Assembly: GCA_002451795.1 (NCBI GenBank)
Contig: DKDJ01000006.1
Coordinates: 1 to 64,000, forward strand
Origin: Bacteroidales bacterium UBA6851
GTDB lineage: Bacteria > Bacteroidota > Bacteroidia > Bacteroidales > UBA932
Length of the DNA: 64,000 nucleotides
Direction: 5' to 3'
Shown here: positions 39,512 through 48,632 of the stretch, in pieces
Numbering within the stretch: position 1 is the stretch's first letter
Layout of the letters: each line of letters begins with the position of its first letter
Position numbers and translations under genes: made by a program
The notes under the pieces: generated by a model
Databases searched by the model: none
The model's input: only the letters and a program-made list of their open reading frames with translations
What the model was told of the DNA's origin: nothing

Positions 39512-40461
39512 AAACTTTCAAGCATCATCTTCATCACTGTCTGTGCAGATACAACCCTGTTGGCTGCTTCTGGAATCACAAGCGACTTGGGGCTTTCTAT
39601 AACCTCGTCACTCACTATCATATTTCTCCTGACCGGGAGGCAGTGCATAAAGAATGCGTCATCAGTTAGGGCCATCTTCTCGGAAGTGATGGTCCATCCA
39701 CGGTCCATGGACAAAACTTTGCCGTAGTTCTGTCCTTCGTATGCCGCCCAGTTCTTTGCGTATACAAAATCAGCGCCCATCAACGCCTCATTCTGGTTAT
39801 GAGTCACTTTTGCGTGTCCCACAAACTCAGAAGCGAGGTCATATCCCTCAGGATTAGCTATGATAAAATCGTAGTCTGTCATATTAAGGCCCTCGGCAAA
39901 TGAATTGGGCACAGCCTGAGGAAGGGCTTTAGGATGAGGAGCCCACGTGAGTACGACTTTGGGCCTTTTTTTTGTCTTATTTTCCTCTATGGTAATAAGA
40001 TCGGCAAATGTCTGAAGAGGGTGCCGCGTAGCTGCTTCCATACTAAAAACCGGCTTACCTGAATATTTGATGAACTGATTCAGAATAACTTCATTATAAT
40101 CGTCATCCTTATTTTCAAACTTCGCAAATGAACGAACGCCAATGAGATCACAGTAACTTCCCATAACAGGGATAGCTTCAAGCAGATGCTCACTCTTGTC
40201 CGAATCCATAATCACACCACGCTCCGTCTCAAGTTTCCATGCACCTTGATTCACATCAAGCACAATAACGTTCATGCCAAGATTAAGCGCAGCTTTCTGC
40301 GTGCTAAGCCTCGTGCGAAGACTATTGTTGAAAAACACCATCAAAAGGGTCTTGTTCTTCCCAAGTACCTGATCTGCAAAAGGATTACTTTTGACGTAAC
40401 GGGCTTCGTCAAGGGCCTTGCCAAGATCCCCAAGTTGAAGTATGGAGGTAAACTCACGCAT
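39508..40461 (-). CDS. argF': N-acetylornithine/N-succinylornithine carbamoyltransferase
   Basis: Transfers the carbamoyl group to acylated ornithine, the step that defines the Bacteroidota arginine route. The ATG at 40461 fits homologues (MREFTSIL); an upstream ATG at 40497 would overlap argD. Features are the carbamoyl-phosphate loop FFNNSLRTRLSTQ (43-55), METAATRHPLQ-like MEAATRHPLQ, and HCLPVRRNMIVSDEV. Known structures assign succinyl specificity to Pro90 (B. fragilis) and acetyl specificity to Glu at the same place (Xanthomonas). Here residue 90 is Ser in MDSDKSEHLLEA, so the natural acyl group cannot be assigned. Confidence 0.95.
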   Translation of the reverse strand: MREFTSILQLGDLGKALDEARYVKSNPFADQVLGKNKTLLMVFFNNSLRTRLSTQKAALNLGMNVIVLDVNQGAWKLETERGVIMDSDKSEHLLEAIPVMGSYCDLIGVRSFAKFENKDDDYNEVILNQFIKYSGKPVFSMEAATRHPLQTFADLITIEENKTKKRPKVVLTWAPHPKALPQAVPNSFAEGLNMTDYDFIIANPEGYDLASEFVGHAKVTHNQNEALMGADFVYAKNWAAYEGQNYGKVLSMDRGWTITSEKMALTDDAFFMHCLPVRRNMIVSDEVIESPKSLVIPEAANRVVSAQTVMKMMLESL

Positions 40462-40472
40462 TGTATCTTTGT

Positions 40473-41600
40473 TTATTTGGTTGTCAATTCTTTCCATGCA
40501 TCCACAAAAGACTTCGCAGTCTTTTCAGATATAGTCAGCGAGGGGAGAAGACGTATTACATCAGTTCCGGCTGCTCCTGTGAAGAAATGCTTCTCGAAGA
40601 GCAACCTGTCTCGGAGTCCAATATATTCTTGCTTCAACTGCAGACCTATCATAAGGCCGCGGCCGCGGAATTCCTTGAGCGCGACATCACCTTCGAAGGC
40701 TTTCTTGAAGAAGTTGCCTACCCTCTCAGCATTCTCTATAAGCCTCTCATTTTCAATAACATCAAGTACGGCTAATGCAGCAGCACATGCAAGATGATTA
40801 CCTCCGAACGTAGTGCCGAGCATACCATATTCCGCCTTGATATCAGGGCTTATTAGTACTCCTCCGATAGGAAAACCATTAGCCATACCTTTAGCTGTAG
40901 TAATAATATCCGGACGGATTCCGGCGTGCTGATGCGCAAAGAACTTTCCGCTTCTTCCATATCCAGACTGAATCTCATCAAGAATGAGTTTGACGCCAAA
41001 TCTGTCACATGCGCACCGAAGTCCACGCATAAAGTCGTCGTCAGGAACAAATATCCCGGCAACCCCTTGAATCCCCTCTATGATAACGCCAGCGTATTCC
41101 ATGGAAGACAACTCCCTCTCTACGGCATCCAAATCACCAAGACCCACAAATTTTACGTGGTCGCCAGCATTGAAGGCTGAACGGATCCTAGGATTGTCAG
41201 TAGCCGATACCGCTCCGCTAGTTCTACCGTGAAAAGCCTTGTGAAAAGCAAGGATTCGTGGCCTGCCGGTAGCAAAGGAAGCAAGTTTCATGGCATTCTC
41301 ATTTGCTTCAGCGCCACTATTGCACAAGAATAGTTTATAGTCCTCATATCCGCTTGCACGTCCGAGTCCGGACGCGAGCTCACGCTGGAGTGAATTCTGC
41401 ACCGCATTGGAATAAAACCCAAGCTTTGCAAGTTGCTCTCCGAGCATCTCAATATAGTGAGGATGGGAATGTCCGATGCTGATTACAGCGTGACCGCCGT
41501 AAAGATCGGTATATTCGTTGCCATCTTTATCCCATAGAGTAGTGCCGGAGCCTCTGACCGGCTCAATGTTCCAAAGCTTGTATACTTCAAAAAGATCCAT
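40473..41600 (-). CDS. argD: acetylornithine (acylornithine) aminotransferase
   Basis: PLP enzyme that converts acylglutamate semialdehyde to acylornithine using glutamate. Class III aminotransferase motifs: LILDEIQSGYGRSGKFFAHQ and the PLP lysine in TTAKGMANGFPIGG. The 375-residue length fits. It lies 13 nt after argC and 11 nt before argF'. Confidence 0.96.
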   Translation of the reverse strand: MDLFEVYKLWNIEPVRGSGTTLWDKDGNEYTDLYGGHAVISIGHSHPHYIEMLGEQLAKLGFYSNAVQNSLQRELASGLGRASGYEDYKLFLCNSGAEANENAMKLASFATGRPRILAFHKAFHGRTSGAVSATDNPRIRSAFNAGDHVKFVGLGDLDAVERELSSMEYAGVIIEGIQGVAGIFVPDDDFMRGLRCACDRFGVKLILDEIQSGYGRSGKFFAHQHAGIRPDIITTAKGMANGFPIGGVLISPDIKAEYGMLGTTFGGNHLACAAALAVLDVIENERLIENAERVGNFFKKAFEGDVALKEFRGRGLMIGLQLKQEYIGLRDRLLFEKHFFTGAAGTDVIRLLPSLTISEKTAKSFVDAWKELTTK

Positions 41601-41613
41601 ACTTCCAACTTTT

Positions 41614-42585
41614 CTAAAATGCCGATGCCTTAAGCCTTAAGCCACAGTCTTCAGCAAGGCCGAAAATGAGGTTCATATTCTCGACCGCCTGACCGGAAGC
41701 CCCTTTCAAGAGATTGTCTATGACTGATGAAATGACCAATTTGCCGTCATGCTTCTCCACATGTATCAGGCATTTGTTGGTATTGACTACATCTTTGAGG
41801 TCCACAGGACGCGGTACTATAAAGGTAAAAAGTGAGTCAGAATAGTATGCCTGATATATTTTGCTAATCTCATCCTCCTCAAGTAGGCACTCACACTGCA
41901 AGGATGCAAAGATTCCTCTAGCGAAATCCCCACGCATAGGCACGAAATCAATACTTGGAATCTGCGTGCCCTGAACAGCAGAAAGGTTGCGTCGTATCTC
42001 CTGAAGATGCTGATGAGTAAAAACCTTGTAGGCGGATATATTGTTATTGCGCCAGCTGAAATGTGTAGTCGCACTTGGCTTTACACCGGCCCCTGTAGAT
42101 CCGGTAATGGCAGTCACAACTACTTCAGAAGTGAGAAGTCCAGCCTCGGCGAGAGGAAGCAGGGCAAGCTGTATTGCAGTAGCAAAGCACCCCGGATTGG
42201 CTATCAACGATGACTCCTGAATTCTATGTCGCTGCATTTCCGGAAGCCCATAAACATAGCCTTCCGACTCATCGCGAAAATCCTGAGCAAGGTCGATCAC
42301 CTTAAGTTTGGACGGCCGCTTGTGCTGCTGCCAGAATTCACGGCTCTTTCCGTGGGCAGAACATAAGAAAAGCACATCAATGCTTCGAAGATTAAATTCA
42401 TCGCAGAACTTCAGATCCGTATCTCCTACAAGTCCCTGATGCACATCGCAGATGTAATTCCCTGCATTGCTTGAAGATTGAACAAATCTAATCTCTGCAT
42501 AAGGATGCGTCACAAGTATCCTAATTAACTCTCCAGCGGTATATCCGGCACCGCCTATGATACCCACTCTGATGACTTTTGTCAT
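41614..42585 (-). CDS. argC: N-acetyl-gamma-glutamyl-phosphate reductase
   Basis: NADPH-dependent reduction of acylglutamyl phosphate to the semialdehyde. The ATG at 42585 shares one base with the argG TAA stop (TAATG), and MTKVIRVGIIGGAGYTAGEL is the expected Rossmann start; the longer frame inside argG is rejected. The catalytic Cys is in NPGCFATAI, followed by GSTGAGVKP. 323 aa, type 1 family. Confidence 0.96.
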   Translation of the reverse strand: MTKVIRVGIIGGAGYTAGELIRILVTHPYAEIRFVQSSSNAGNYICDVHQGLVGDTDLKFCDEFNLRSIDVLFLCSAHGKSREFWQQHKRPSKLKVIDLAQDFRDESEGYVYGLPEMQRHRIQESSLIANPGCFATAIQLALLPLAEAGLLTSEVVVTAITGSTGAGVKPSATTHFSWRNNNISAYKVFTHQHLQEIRRNLSAVQGTQIPSIDFVPMRGDFARGIFASLQCECLLEEDEISKIYQAYYSDSLFTFIVPRPVDLKDVVNTNKCLIHVEKHDGKLVISSVIDNLLKGASGQAVENMNLIFGLAEDCGLRLKASAF

Positions 42586-43790
42586 TACACTTCCTCCTCT
42601 TCTGGATGCAGTCCATAGTAAACCCTGAGTGGGGTTGAAAGGACCTTGATGAATCCTTTGGCATCCTGGGCAGTCCATCCTTTCTGGGTCTCGCCATATT
42701 CTCCAAGCTTGGACTTAACCAGATCGCAAGGGGAGTCCACTCCTACAGTAGAGAAACTCCAAGGCCGAAGTTCAAGAGTAACGGTACCCGTCACATTCCT
42801 CTGACTGCTCTCAAGCATCGCCTCAATATCTCTCATTACAGGCTCAAGGTACTGGCTTTCATGAAGGAACATACCATACCAGTTAGCCACTTGATCCTTC
42901 CAATATTGCTGCCACTTGGAAAGGGTGAATTTCTCAAGGAACTTGTGTGCACCTATTATGAGCATAGGTGCTGCGGCTTCAAATCCTACACGGCCCTTGA
43001 TTCCTATGATAGTGTCGCCTACATGCATATCCCGGCCGATACCATAGGCTGAGCCGATTCTTTCCACTTCTTGAATGGCAGCGATGGCGTCGTCATATTT
43101 CTTGCCATTGACCCCTGATAAGACACCTTTACTGAAATCGAGGCTTAGAACCTCGCTCCCTTTCCGATTAATCTGCTTCAGGTATGCACTTTCCGGAAGT
43201 CCCTTGGAAGAGTCAAGAATCTCACCGCCACAGATGGAAGTACCCCATATTCCTACATTATAAGAATACTTCAATTTAGTAAAGTCTGCGTAGTATCCGT
43301 GAGAATTGAGAAAGTCAACCTCCTCTTTACGGCTGAGGTTGCCATCACGGGTGAGAGTTATGATCTCCATATTAGGACACATCACAAGGAATGTCATGTC
43401 AAACCGCACCTGATCATTGCCGGCACCCGTGGAGCCATGTGCTATGGCATCCGCACCAATCTCCTTGGCGTAGCGGGCAATGGCCATCCCCTGGAAAATA
43501 CGCTCTGAAGAAACGGAAATCGGGTATGTGCCATTTCGGAGAACATTGCCGAATATCATGTATTTCAAGCTCTTCTCATAATACTCTCTTGTCACATCAA
43601 GAGTTACATATTTCACGGCACCAAGCTTATACGCATTCTCTTCATTAGCACGGAGTTGCTCGAGACTAAATCCACCCGTATTGGCACAAGCCGCATAGAC
43701 TTCATAACCTTTTTCCTTGGCAAGGTACATCACAGTATATGAGGTATCCAGACCACCGCTGAACGCGACGACAACTTTCTTCTTGCTCAT
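42585..43790 (-). CDS. argG: argininosuccinate synthase
   Basis: Joins citrulline and aspartate with ATP. The ATP-pyrophosphatase motif AFSGGLDTSY is at the N-terminus; HGSTGAGNDQVRFD and the SVSSERIFQG region are also present. At 401 residues it is of the common short type. It is second in the run, 12 nt after the GNAT gene. Confidence 0.97.
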   Translation of the reverse strand: MSKKKVVVAFSGGLDTSYTVMYLAKEKGYEVYAACANTGGFSLEQLRANEENAYKLGAVKYVTLDVTREYYEKSLKYMIFGNVLRNGTYPISVSSERIFQGMAIARYAKEIGADAIAHGSTGAGNDQVRFDMTFLVMCPNMEIITLTRDGNLSRKEEVDFLNSHGYYADFTKLKYSYNVGIWGTSICGGEILDSSKGLPESAYLKQINRKGSEVLSLDFSKGVLSGVNGKKYDDAIAAIQEVERIGSAYGIGRDMHVGDTIIGIKGRVGFEAAAPMLIIGAHKFLEKFTLSKWQQYWKDQVANWYGMFLHESQYLEPVMRDIEAMLESSQRNVTGTVTLELRPWSFSTVGVDSPCDLVKSKLGEYGETQKGWTAQDAKGFIKVLSTPLRVYYGLHPEEEEV

Positions 43791-43802
43791 TTTCTTTTTG
43801 TT

Positions 43803-44363
43803 TTATTCACCTGGCTGGTGTATCTCCAAGTGCTCCTTAGGGTCATATAGCAGTCCCGTACAGATGCACATCTTATAATCATGACTCTTCAAAATATCAA
43901 AATGCCGGCATCCCTCGCATCCTTTCCAGAACTCTGGGTCATCAGTCAATTCAGTAAACGGAACAGGACGGAAACCGAATTCATAATTCATTTTCATTAC
44001 AGCGGCACCAGTAGTTATAGAGAAAATCTTAGCGTCAGGGAAGAGCCTTCGGGATAGAAGGAATGTCTGTTCCTTGATTCTTTTGGCGATTCCCATGCCC
44101 CTAAAGGCATGCGCGACTATCAGTCCGGAATTGGCGACAAAACTCTTGCCACCCCACGATTCGATATACGAGAATCCAGCAAATCGACCGTCCTCGGAAA
44201 GCGCAATCACGGCCTTGCCAGCGCGTATTTTCTCGCATATATATTCCGGAGTACGCTTGGCTATACCCGTTTTCCTTTCCAGCGATGAAGTATAAATTTC
44301 TTCGCAGATCTGATCCGCGAACACTGTGTGACATTCCTCTGCCACCATTACATCGACTTCCAT
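43803..44363 (-). CDS. GNAT acyltransferase heading the arginine run, candidate acylglutamate synthase
   Basis: A 186-residue protein with a GNAT fold; the acyl-CoA loop is RGMGIA (88-93). The C-terminal tail carries four cysteines as C149-x-x-C152 and C166-x-C168, which could bind zinc or a cluster. No other argA or argJ gene appears in an otherwise complete arginine set, so the likely role is the first step, acylation of glutamate. Reverse-genetic work on B. thetaiotaomicron has proposed the homologous gene at the same place as N-succinylglutamate synthase (from memory). It is a different family from classical ArgA. Confidence 0.8.
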   Translation of the reverse strand: MEVDVMVAEECHTVFADQICEEIYTSSLERKTGIAKRTPEYICEKIRAGKAVIALSEDGRFAGFSYIESWGGKSFVANSGLIVAHAFRGMGIAKRIKEQTFLLSRRLFPDAKIFSITTGAAVMKMNYEFGFRPVPFTELTDDPEFWKGCEGCRHFDILKSHDYKMCICTGLLYDPKEHLEIHQPGE

Positions 44364-44482
44364 CTGATACCTGCCTATAAATGTAATATAACTAACTAAA
44401 TATGTCAGCGCAATTTAGAAAATTTCCCCAAGAGATACAAGTACCTCGAATAGAAACATCCGCTATATTATCGACAGCCACC

Positions 44483-46093
44483 TCAAAAGACCCTCTTATA
44501 CTGTAGCGTGCATCCTGAGACATCTTGCCGAGAGACAGGACCATCCAAATACATGACATGCTCGAGTCTCAACCAAAGGCTACGACGATTCCAACTAGCA
44601 TTTCTTCCTGGTTTGACGGCAATATAAGCAGACATATTCACTCCATTTCCATAATATGCCGGGATGGAGAAACATCCCGGAGCATTTCTTTCATAGCAAT
44701 AAAGCCTGTCACTCCATTGCTTCGCATCAAAACCAGTGATTCTCAGATAAGCTGAAAAAGTATCGAGCACCATTCCCGGCTCAATGTATGCGAGCCACGC
44801 TAAAGAATTATAAAAAAGTATATTGACTCTTGAATTCACATGGTATGGGCCGCAGTGGGACTTTAGATCAAGACGTAAATCCACCTTGACTCTTTCGTCA
44901 TCCTGGAATAATCTTGAGATAGAAGAGCGAAAGACCAGATTAAGCGCCCATGGGCCCACGGCAAATTCTTTTCCCGCAGTCATTAGGAATTTCAGACGGC
45001 GCTTTTCTCTAGCCTGGCAAGATGAATAATCAACACTCATAAAAATCCCCCTGCCTTCAATTCCAAGTGCCACGCCACTATATTCGTTCCATTTTCTATC
45101 ATAAAATCTTGTATTAAGAGCCAAGCTGACGCCGTAATGCGGCACCCATAAAGCCCCCATTACGACCGCTGGCCCGTACGAATAGTGCCATGCGGACTCC
45201 GAAAATACAGATAAGTGCTTCCATGACACTCGTTCAGATACGGAAGCCGCATGTGTCGAGGCAGTAATGCCAACATTGAAGCGATGCCGATAGAAAGAAT
45301 AATTCAGGACTGCATCCTTCGTGGCAAAGGATATACCAGCATTCACTTCGCTTCTTCCAGCATACATTGTTCCTGCAATGCCCAATAGTTCGGCTGAAGC
45401 CGATGAGGTAGAAGTTATACCGCTTCCGCTACGGGAAAACGCCGATATCGCTGAGAATCCTCCAAGCATGAACCCACTCCACGACACTAGACCCTGACCA
45501 AACCTTGCGTTGAAATGGCCGAGAACCAACTTCCAGCGGCGACCCTCTGCAGCCATGCTGACTGTACCGACATCAAGTGAGGGTGACGAGAATGTGGTGC
45601 GGGTATTCCACATCAGCTCATATTTCCCGCCTAACTCCATATCTGTCTTAATACCGTATTTCCACTTAGGCGCTTGATTTGTTTTCGAGAATGAAGCGCC
45701 GGTCGAAAGTGTAACATCTCCACGGAATCCCCCTGAAGCAGTCTCCCCGGGGGCACTACGCGAACGCAACACGGCAAAATAGCTCAAGGCATCTGCATAT
45801 CTGCTTCCGAATCCATCTACAAGTGCAAGTTCATGCCACGAAAGAATATCCCCGCTACGCCTGCGATAATCACATAAGGAAGCAGCCTGATACTCCGACA
45901 TAAGTCCGCATGAGGTCAAACGCCTCTCGGAAGCAGAATTCAAGTCAATGGGATGCTCCGCTAAATGAACAAACATGGATACGGCATCTTCAGAAAGTTC
46001 TTCGATACAAGAGGCCCCTGAGACAACCAGGATTGCATCATCAATCCCACCATAGGATAGCGCCACAAGGCACATTAGGAGTAAAGTTTTCAT
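44483..46093 (-). CDS. helix-hairpin-helix protein with predicted outer-membrane barrel (536 aa)
   Basis: Starts with a signal peptide (MKTLLLMCLVALSYGG). Residues about 45-110 resemble the double helix-hairpin-helix of ComEA-type DNA-binding proteins: DLNSASERRLTSCGLMSEYQ, then LSWHELALVDGFGSRYADAL. From about 120 to the end the pattern of short alternating strands ending in aromatic residues suggests an outer-membrane beta-barrel. The pairing of a DNA-binding-like fold with a barrel is found in Bacteroidota proteins of unknown function. A role in DNA uptake is speculative. Divergent to hpt across a 67-nt gap with a palindrome. Confidence 0.7.
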   Translation of the reverse strand: MKTLLLMCLVALSYGGIDDAILVVSGASCIEELSEDAVSMFVHLAEHPIDLNSASERRLTSCGLMSEYQAASLCDYRRRSGDILSWHELALVDGFGSRYADALSYFAVLRSRSAPGETASGGFRGDVTLSTGASFSKTNQAPKWKYGIKTDMELGGKYELMWNTRTTFSSPSLDVGTVSMAAEGRRWKLVLGHFNARFGQGLVSWSGFMLGGFSAISAFSRSGSGITSTSSASAELLGIAGTMYAGRSEVNAGISFATKDAVLNYSFYRHRFNVGITASTHAASVSERVSWKHLSVFSESAWHYSYGPAVVMGALWVPHYGVSLALNTRFYDRKWNEYSGVALGIEGRGIFMSVDYSSCQAREKRRLKFLMTAGKEFAVGPWALNLVFRSSISRLFQDDERVKVDLRLDLKSHCGPYHVNSRVNILFYNSLAWLAYIEPGMVLDTFSAYLRITGFDAKQWSDRLYCYERNAPGCFSIPAYYGNGVNMSAYIAVKPGRNASWNRRSLWLRLEHVMYLDGPVSRQDVSGCTLQYKRVF

Positions 46094-46113
46094 AATTGAG
46101 TCGTTTAGTTTCC

Positions 46114-46142
46114 CAAAAATACGAATATTATTCGTAAATTAG
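46114..46142. promoter_or_regulatory. divergent promoters with a perfect palindrome between them
   Basis: Minus strand TATTTTTG (46114-46121) fits TAnnTTTG and points to the helix-hairpin-helix gene. Plus strand TAAATTAG (46135-46142) is one base off and points to hpt. Between them ACGAATA-T-TATTCGT (46121-46135) is a perfect 7-1-7 inverted repeat, the form expected of an operator. Confidence 0.45.
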
Positions 46143-46160
46143 GGCGGTAATTTGAAATAG

Positions 46161-46706
46161 ATGGAAGAGTCAATTAAAATCCACGACAAAGCATTCAAGC
46201 CGTTCATCAGCCATAAAGAGTTGATATCGTGCATTGATGACGTAGCAAACCGCATAAACGCTGATTTTGCCAACTGCGAAGATGTTCCTATTGTGTTATG
46301 TGTTCTGAACGGAGCCATTGTGTTCACCGGCGAGCTTCTCCAGAGGCTGAACTTCAATTGTGAACTCGTCTCAGTAAAAATGTCTTCATATCAGGGCACC
46401 AAATCCACTGGCACTGTACTGAACGTTATGGGCCTTACCGCAGATATTAAGGGTAGGCGAGTAATCCTATGCGAAGATATAGTTGACACAGGCAATACCA
46501 TCGTCGCTCTCAAGGAAATGCTTCTTGACAAAGGAGCAGCAGACGTTAAGATATGCACCATGCTATTCAAGCCGGATGTATACGACAAGGATGAAAAACT
46601 CGACTACGTGGGGAAAGCCATTCCAAATGCTTTTATCGTAGGATTCGGACTTGATTATGATGAGCTCGGACGCAACTATGCAGATATCTATGTTATTGAC
46701 GAATAA
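46161..46706 (+). CDS. hpt: hypoxanthine phosphoribosyltransferase
   Basis: Purine salvage: hypoxanthine or guanine plus PRPP to IMP or GMP. The PRPP-binding motif is VILCEDIVDTGNTI, and VLNGAIVFTGEL marks the hood region. At 181 residues it is of normal length. It lies 15 nt before adk and is probably co-transcribed, linking nucleotide salvage with adenylate balance. Confidence 0.96.
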   Translation: MEESIKIHDKAFKPFISHKELISCIDDVANRINADFANCEDVPIVLCVLNGAIVFTGELLQRLNFNCELVSVKMSSYQGTKSTGTVLNVMGLTADIKGRRVILCEDIVDTGNTIVALKEMLLDKGAADVKICTMLFKPDVYDKDEKLDYVGKAIPNAFIVGFGLDYDELGRNYADIYVIDE

Positions 46707-46721
46707 TAAATTATTTCTGAT

Positions 46722-47303
46722 ATGAAGTATTATATTCTTTTCGGTCCTCCGGGTGCGGGCAAAGGCACCCATGCTTCCGCAATAGCAGAGAAGTATAACC
46801 TCAAGCACCTCTCTACTGGAGAGCTCCTTCGTGCTGAAATAGCTGCCGGAACAGAACTTGGCAAGCAGGCCAAGTCACTGATTGAAGCAGGAGCTCTTGT
46901 CCCTGACTCAGTTGTGGAAGGAATGATTGAGACAGCTTTCGACAATCTCAAGGGATTTGATGGATTCCTTCTTGACGGATTTCCTCGCAACATCTCACAA
47001 GCAGAGGATCTTGATAAGATTCTTTCCAAAAGGGGAGAGCAGGTAACCGCTGTGGTATCCATCATGATTCCGGATGAACTCATCCGTAAGCGTATAGCCC
47101 ATAGAGCTGCCATCGAAGGCCGCGCTGACGATGCTTCGGAAGAGACTATCACCAACCGCATCAAGACCTATCACACCCAGACCGAGCCTCTCATTGATTT
47201 CTATAAGAAGCAAGGCAAATATGGTGAAGTTACTACGGATGCCGATGAGATAGCGGAGAACCGAGCACGGGTACTTTCCCTGATGGAAAAACTCGCCAAA
47301 TAG
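46722..47303 (+). CDS. adk: adenylate kinase
   Basis: Interconverts ATP + AMP and 2 ADP. P-loop GPPGAGKGTHA at residues 7-17, the AMP-site signature FLLDGFPRN, and a short lid without zinc cysteines. The 193-residue length marks the short form. Follows hpt. Confidence 0.97.
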   Translation: MKYYILFGPPGAGKGTHASAIAEKYNLKHLSTGELLRAEIAAGTELGKQAKSLIEAGALVPDSVVEGMIETAFDNLKGFDGFLLDGFPRNISQAEDLDKILSKRGEQVTAVVSIMIPDELIRKRIAHRAAIEGRADDASEETITNRIKTYHTQTEPLIDFYKKQGKYGEVTTDADEIAENRARVLSLMEKLAK

Positions 47304-47315
47304 TTTTCCAGACTT

Positions 47316-48632
47316 TTATTTATAGTGGACGCTCCTGTTCGGGGCGTCCATTGTTGTTACATCTGCGTAATCGGCAAAATGCATCCTCTCCCATGTAGAA
47401 GGATGTCTGAATTCAATCTCGCAAGCATGCAGGAACAGGCGTCCGGGATATCGGCTCCCATAAAGCCTATCACCCTTTATAGGACGACCAAGTCCTTCAG
47501 GATGAGCAGAATGCACACGCAGCTGATGAGTTCTTCCAGTCCTGGGTCTGAATATTATATCCACTTCTGAATCAGGCAGGACGGACATCACCTCATACTC
47601 CGTAACGGCAAGTTTACCATTCTCCCTATCCACAACCTGCCGCGGTCTGTCATAATAGTCAGAAGAAAGAGGCAATGCTATGGTACCCTTGGTTTTGTGT
47701 CTGAAAGGCTTATCTGCCGCTTCAAGTCTCGCCCTATATGTCTTTAGCACTTCTCCACAGGCGAACTGCCTGTCCAAATCCACTTTTGCATCAGCATTTC
47801 GGGCAAAAACCATGATTCCAGATGTATCCATATCAAGCCTATGGCAAGAAAACACTTCTCCAAACTGTCCGGAAAGCCAGTCCAGCATAGAACGATGTCC
47901 ATTACGCCCAGGCACAGAGAGCATTCCGGAAGGCTTGCTTGCCACTATTATGTCATCATCGGAATAAAGTACTTTTGGCTCTGAATAAAGAAATTCTTGA
48001 TCAAGAGGATTTGGCTCCACATTCAGCCCCCGCATCATAAAACTGAGTAGCAGCCCGCATTTGCCAGTGCACGCTGGATAGAAACGTCCCTGCTCACGAA
48101 CCTGTCCACCCTTCGGAAAGCCGTACCAGAATTCACCCATTGCTATAGGATGAAGCCCACGAAGATATGCATACTGCAAAAGTTTCGGTGCGGCACAATC
48201 TCCTGTCCCACCAGGAGCCACCACACCTGCATCTGCAAAAATAGACTTTATATCCTTACATTCACCATTGGCATTAAGGACTTTATATTGAGAGAAAAGC
48301 CAGTCCTGAAGCTGGGCAGATGCCCTGCCTTTGGCAATTCCATCTTCCATAGCGGAGATTTCAGCCTCTCTGCGCCTGAAATAGCCATCTGGAGCAGAAT
48401 AGTCAAATATTGGAGGAACGAACCCTTCCACAAAAGCTCGTCCTCCAGCAAGTCCGCTAAATCCATACAGGAAGCCTTTATCGGTTTCCAATACGCCCAG
48501 CATCTTTCCTTCCTCAAATAGAGCATGAAGATGCGGAGAAGAAGCAATCTTTGAAATCAGTACCTCCGATGCTCTCGAAATCTCGGGACTTGGCACATAC
48601 CTGAAAGGATATGTAAACTTCTCTTCAGGCAT
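47316..48632 (-). CDS. RluA-family pseudouridine synthase with N-terminal extension (438 aa)
   Basis: The C-terminal half is an RluA-type pseudouridine synthase with catalytic Asp267 in SCHRLDMDTSG (262-272) and RTGRTHQLRVH. The first ~215 residues are an extra domain without a recognised function; it contains GTGDCAAPKLLQYA (142-155) and Cys146, Cys188 and Cys192, a possible metal or redox cluster. Standalone RluA enzymes are about 220-320 residues. The RNA target (rRNA or tRNA) is not evident. The stop overlaps nothing; the start shares one base with the stop of maf. Confidence 0.88.
   Translation of the reverse strand: MPEEKFTYPFRYVPSPEISRASEVLISKIASSPHLHALFEEGKMLGVLETDKGFLYGFSGLAGGRAFVEGFVPPIFDYSAPDGYFRRREAEISAMEDGIAKGRASAQLQDWLFSQYKVLNANGECKDIKSIFADAGVVAPGGTGDCAAPKLLQYAYLRGLHPIAMGEFWYGFPKGGQVREQGRFYPACTGKCGLLLSFMMRGLNVEPNPLDQEFLYSEPKVLYSDDDIIVASKPSGMLSVPGRNGHRSMLDWLSGQFGEVFSCHRLDMDTSGIMVFARNADAKVDLDRQFACGEVLKTYRARLEAADKPFRHKTKGTIALPLSSDYYDRPRQVVDRENGKLAVTEYEVMSVLPDSEVDIIFRPRTGRTHQLRVHSAHPEGLGRPIKGDRLYGSRYPGRLFLHACEIEFRHPSTWERMHFADYADVTTMDAPNRSVHYK
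47326..47350 (+). terminator. possible terminator for hpt-adk
   Basis: TGGACGCTCC (47326-47335) pairs with GGGGCGTCCA (47341-47350) with one T-G pair and a 5-nt loop, followed by TTGTTGTT. It lies inside the 3' end of the convergent RluA-family gene, so it may be partly coding coincidence. Confidence 0.45.
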
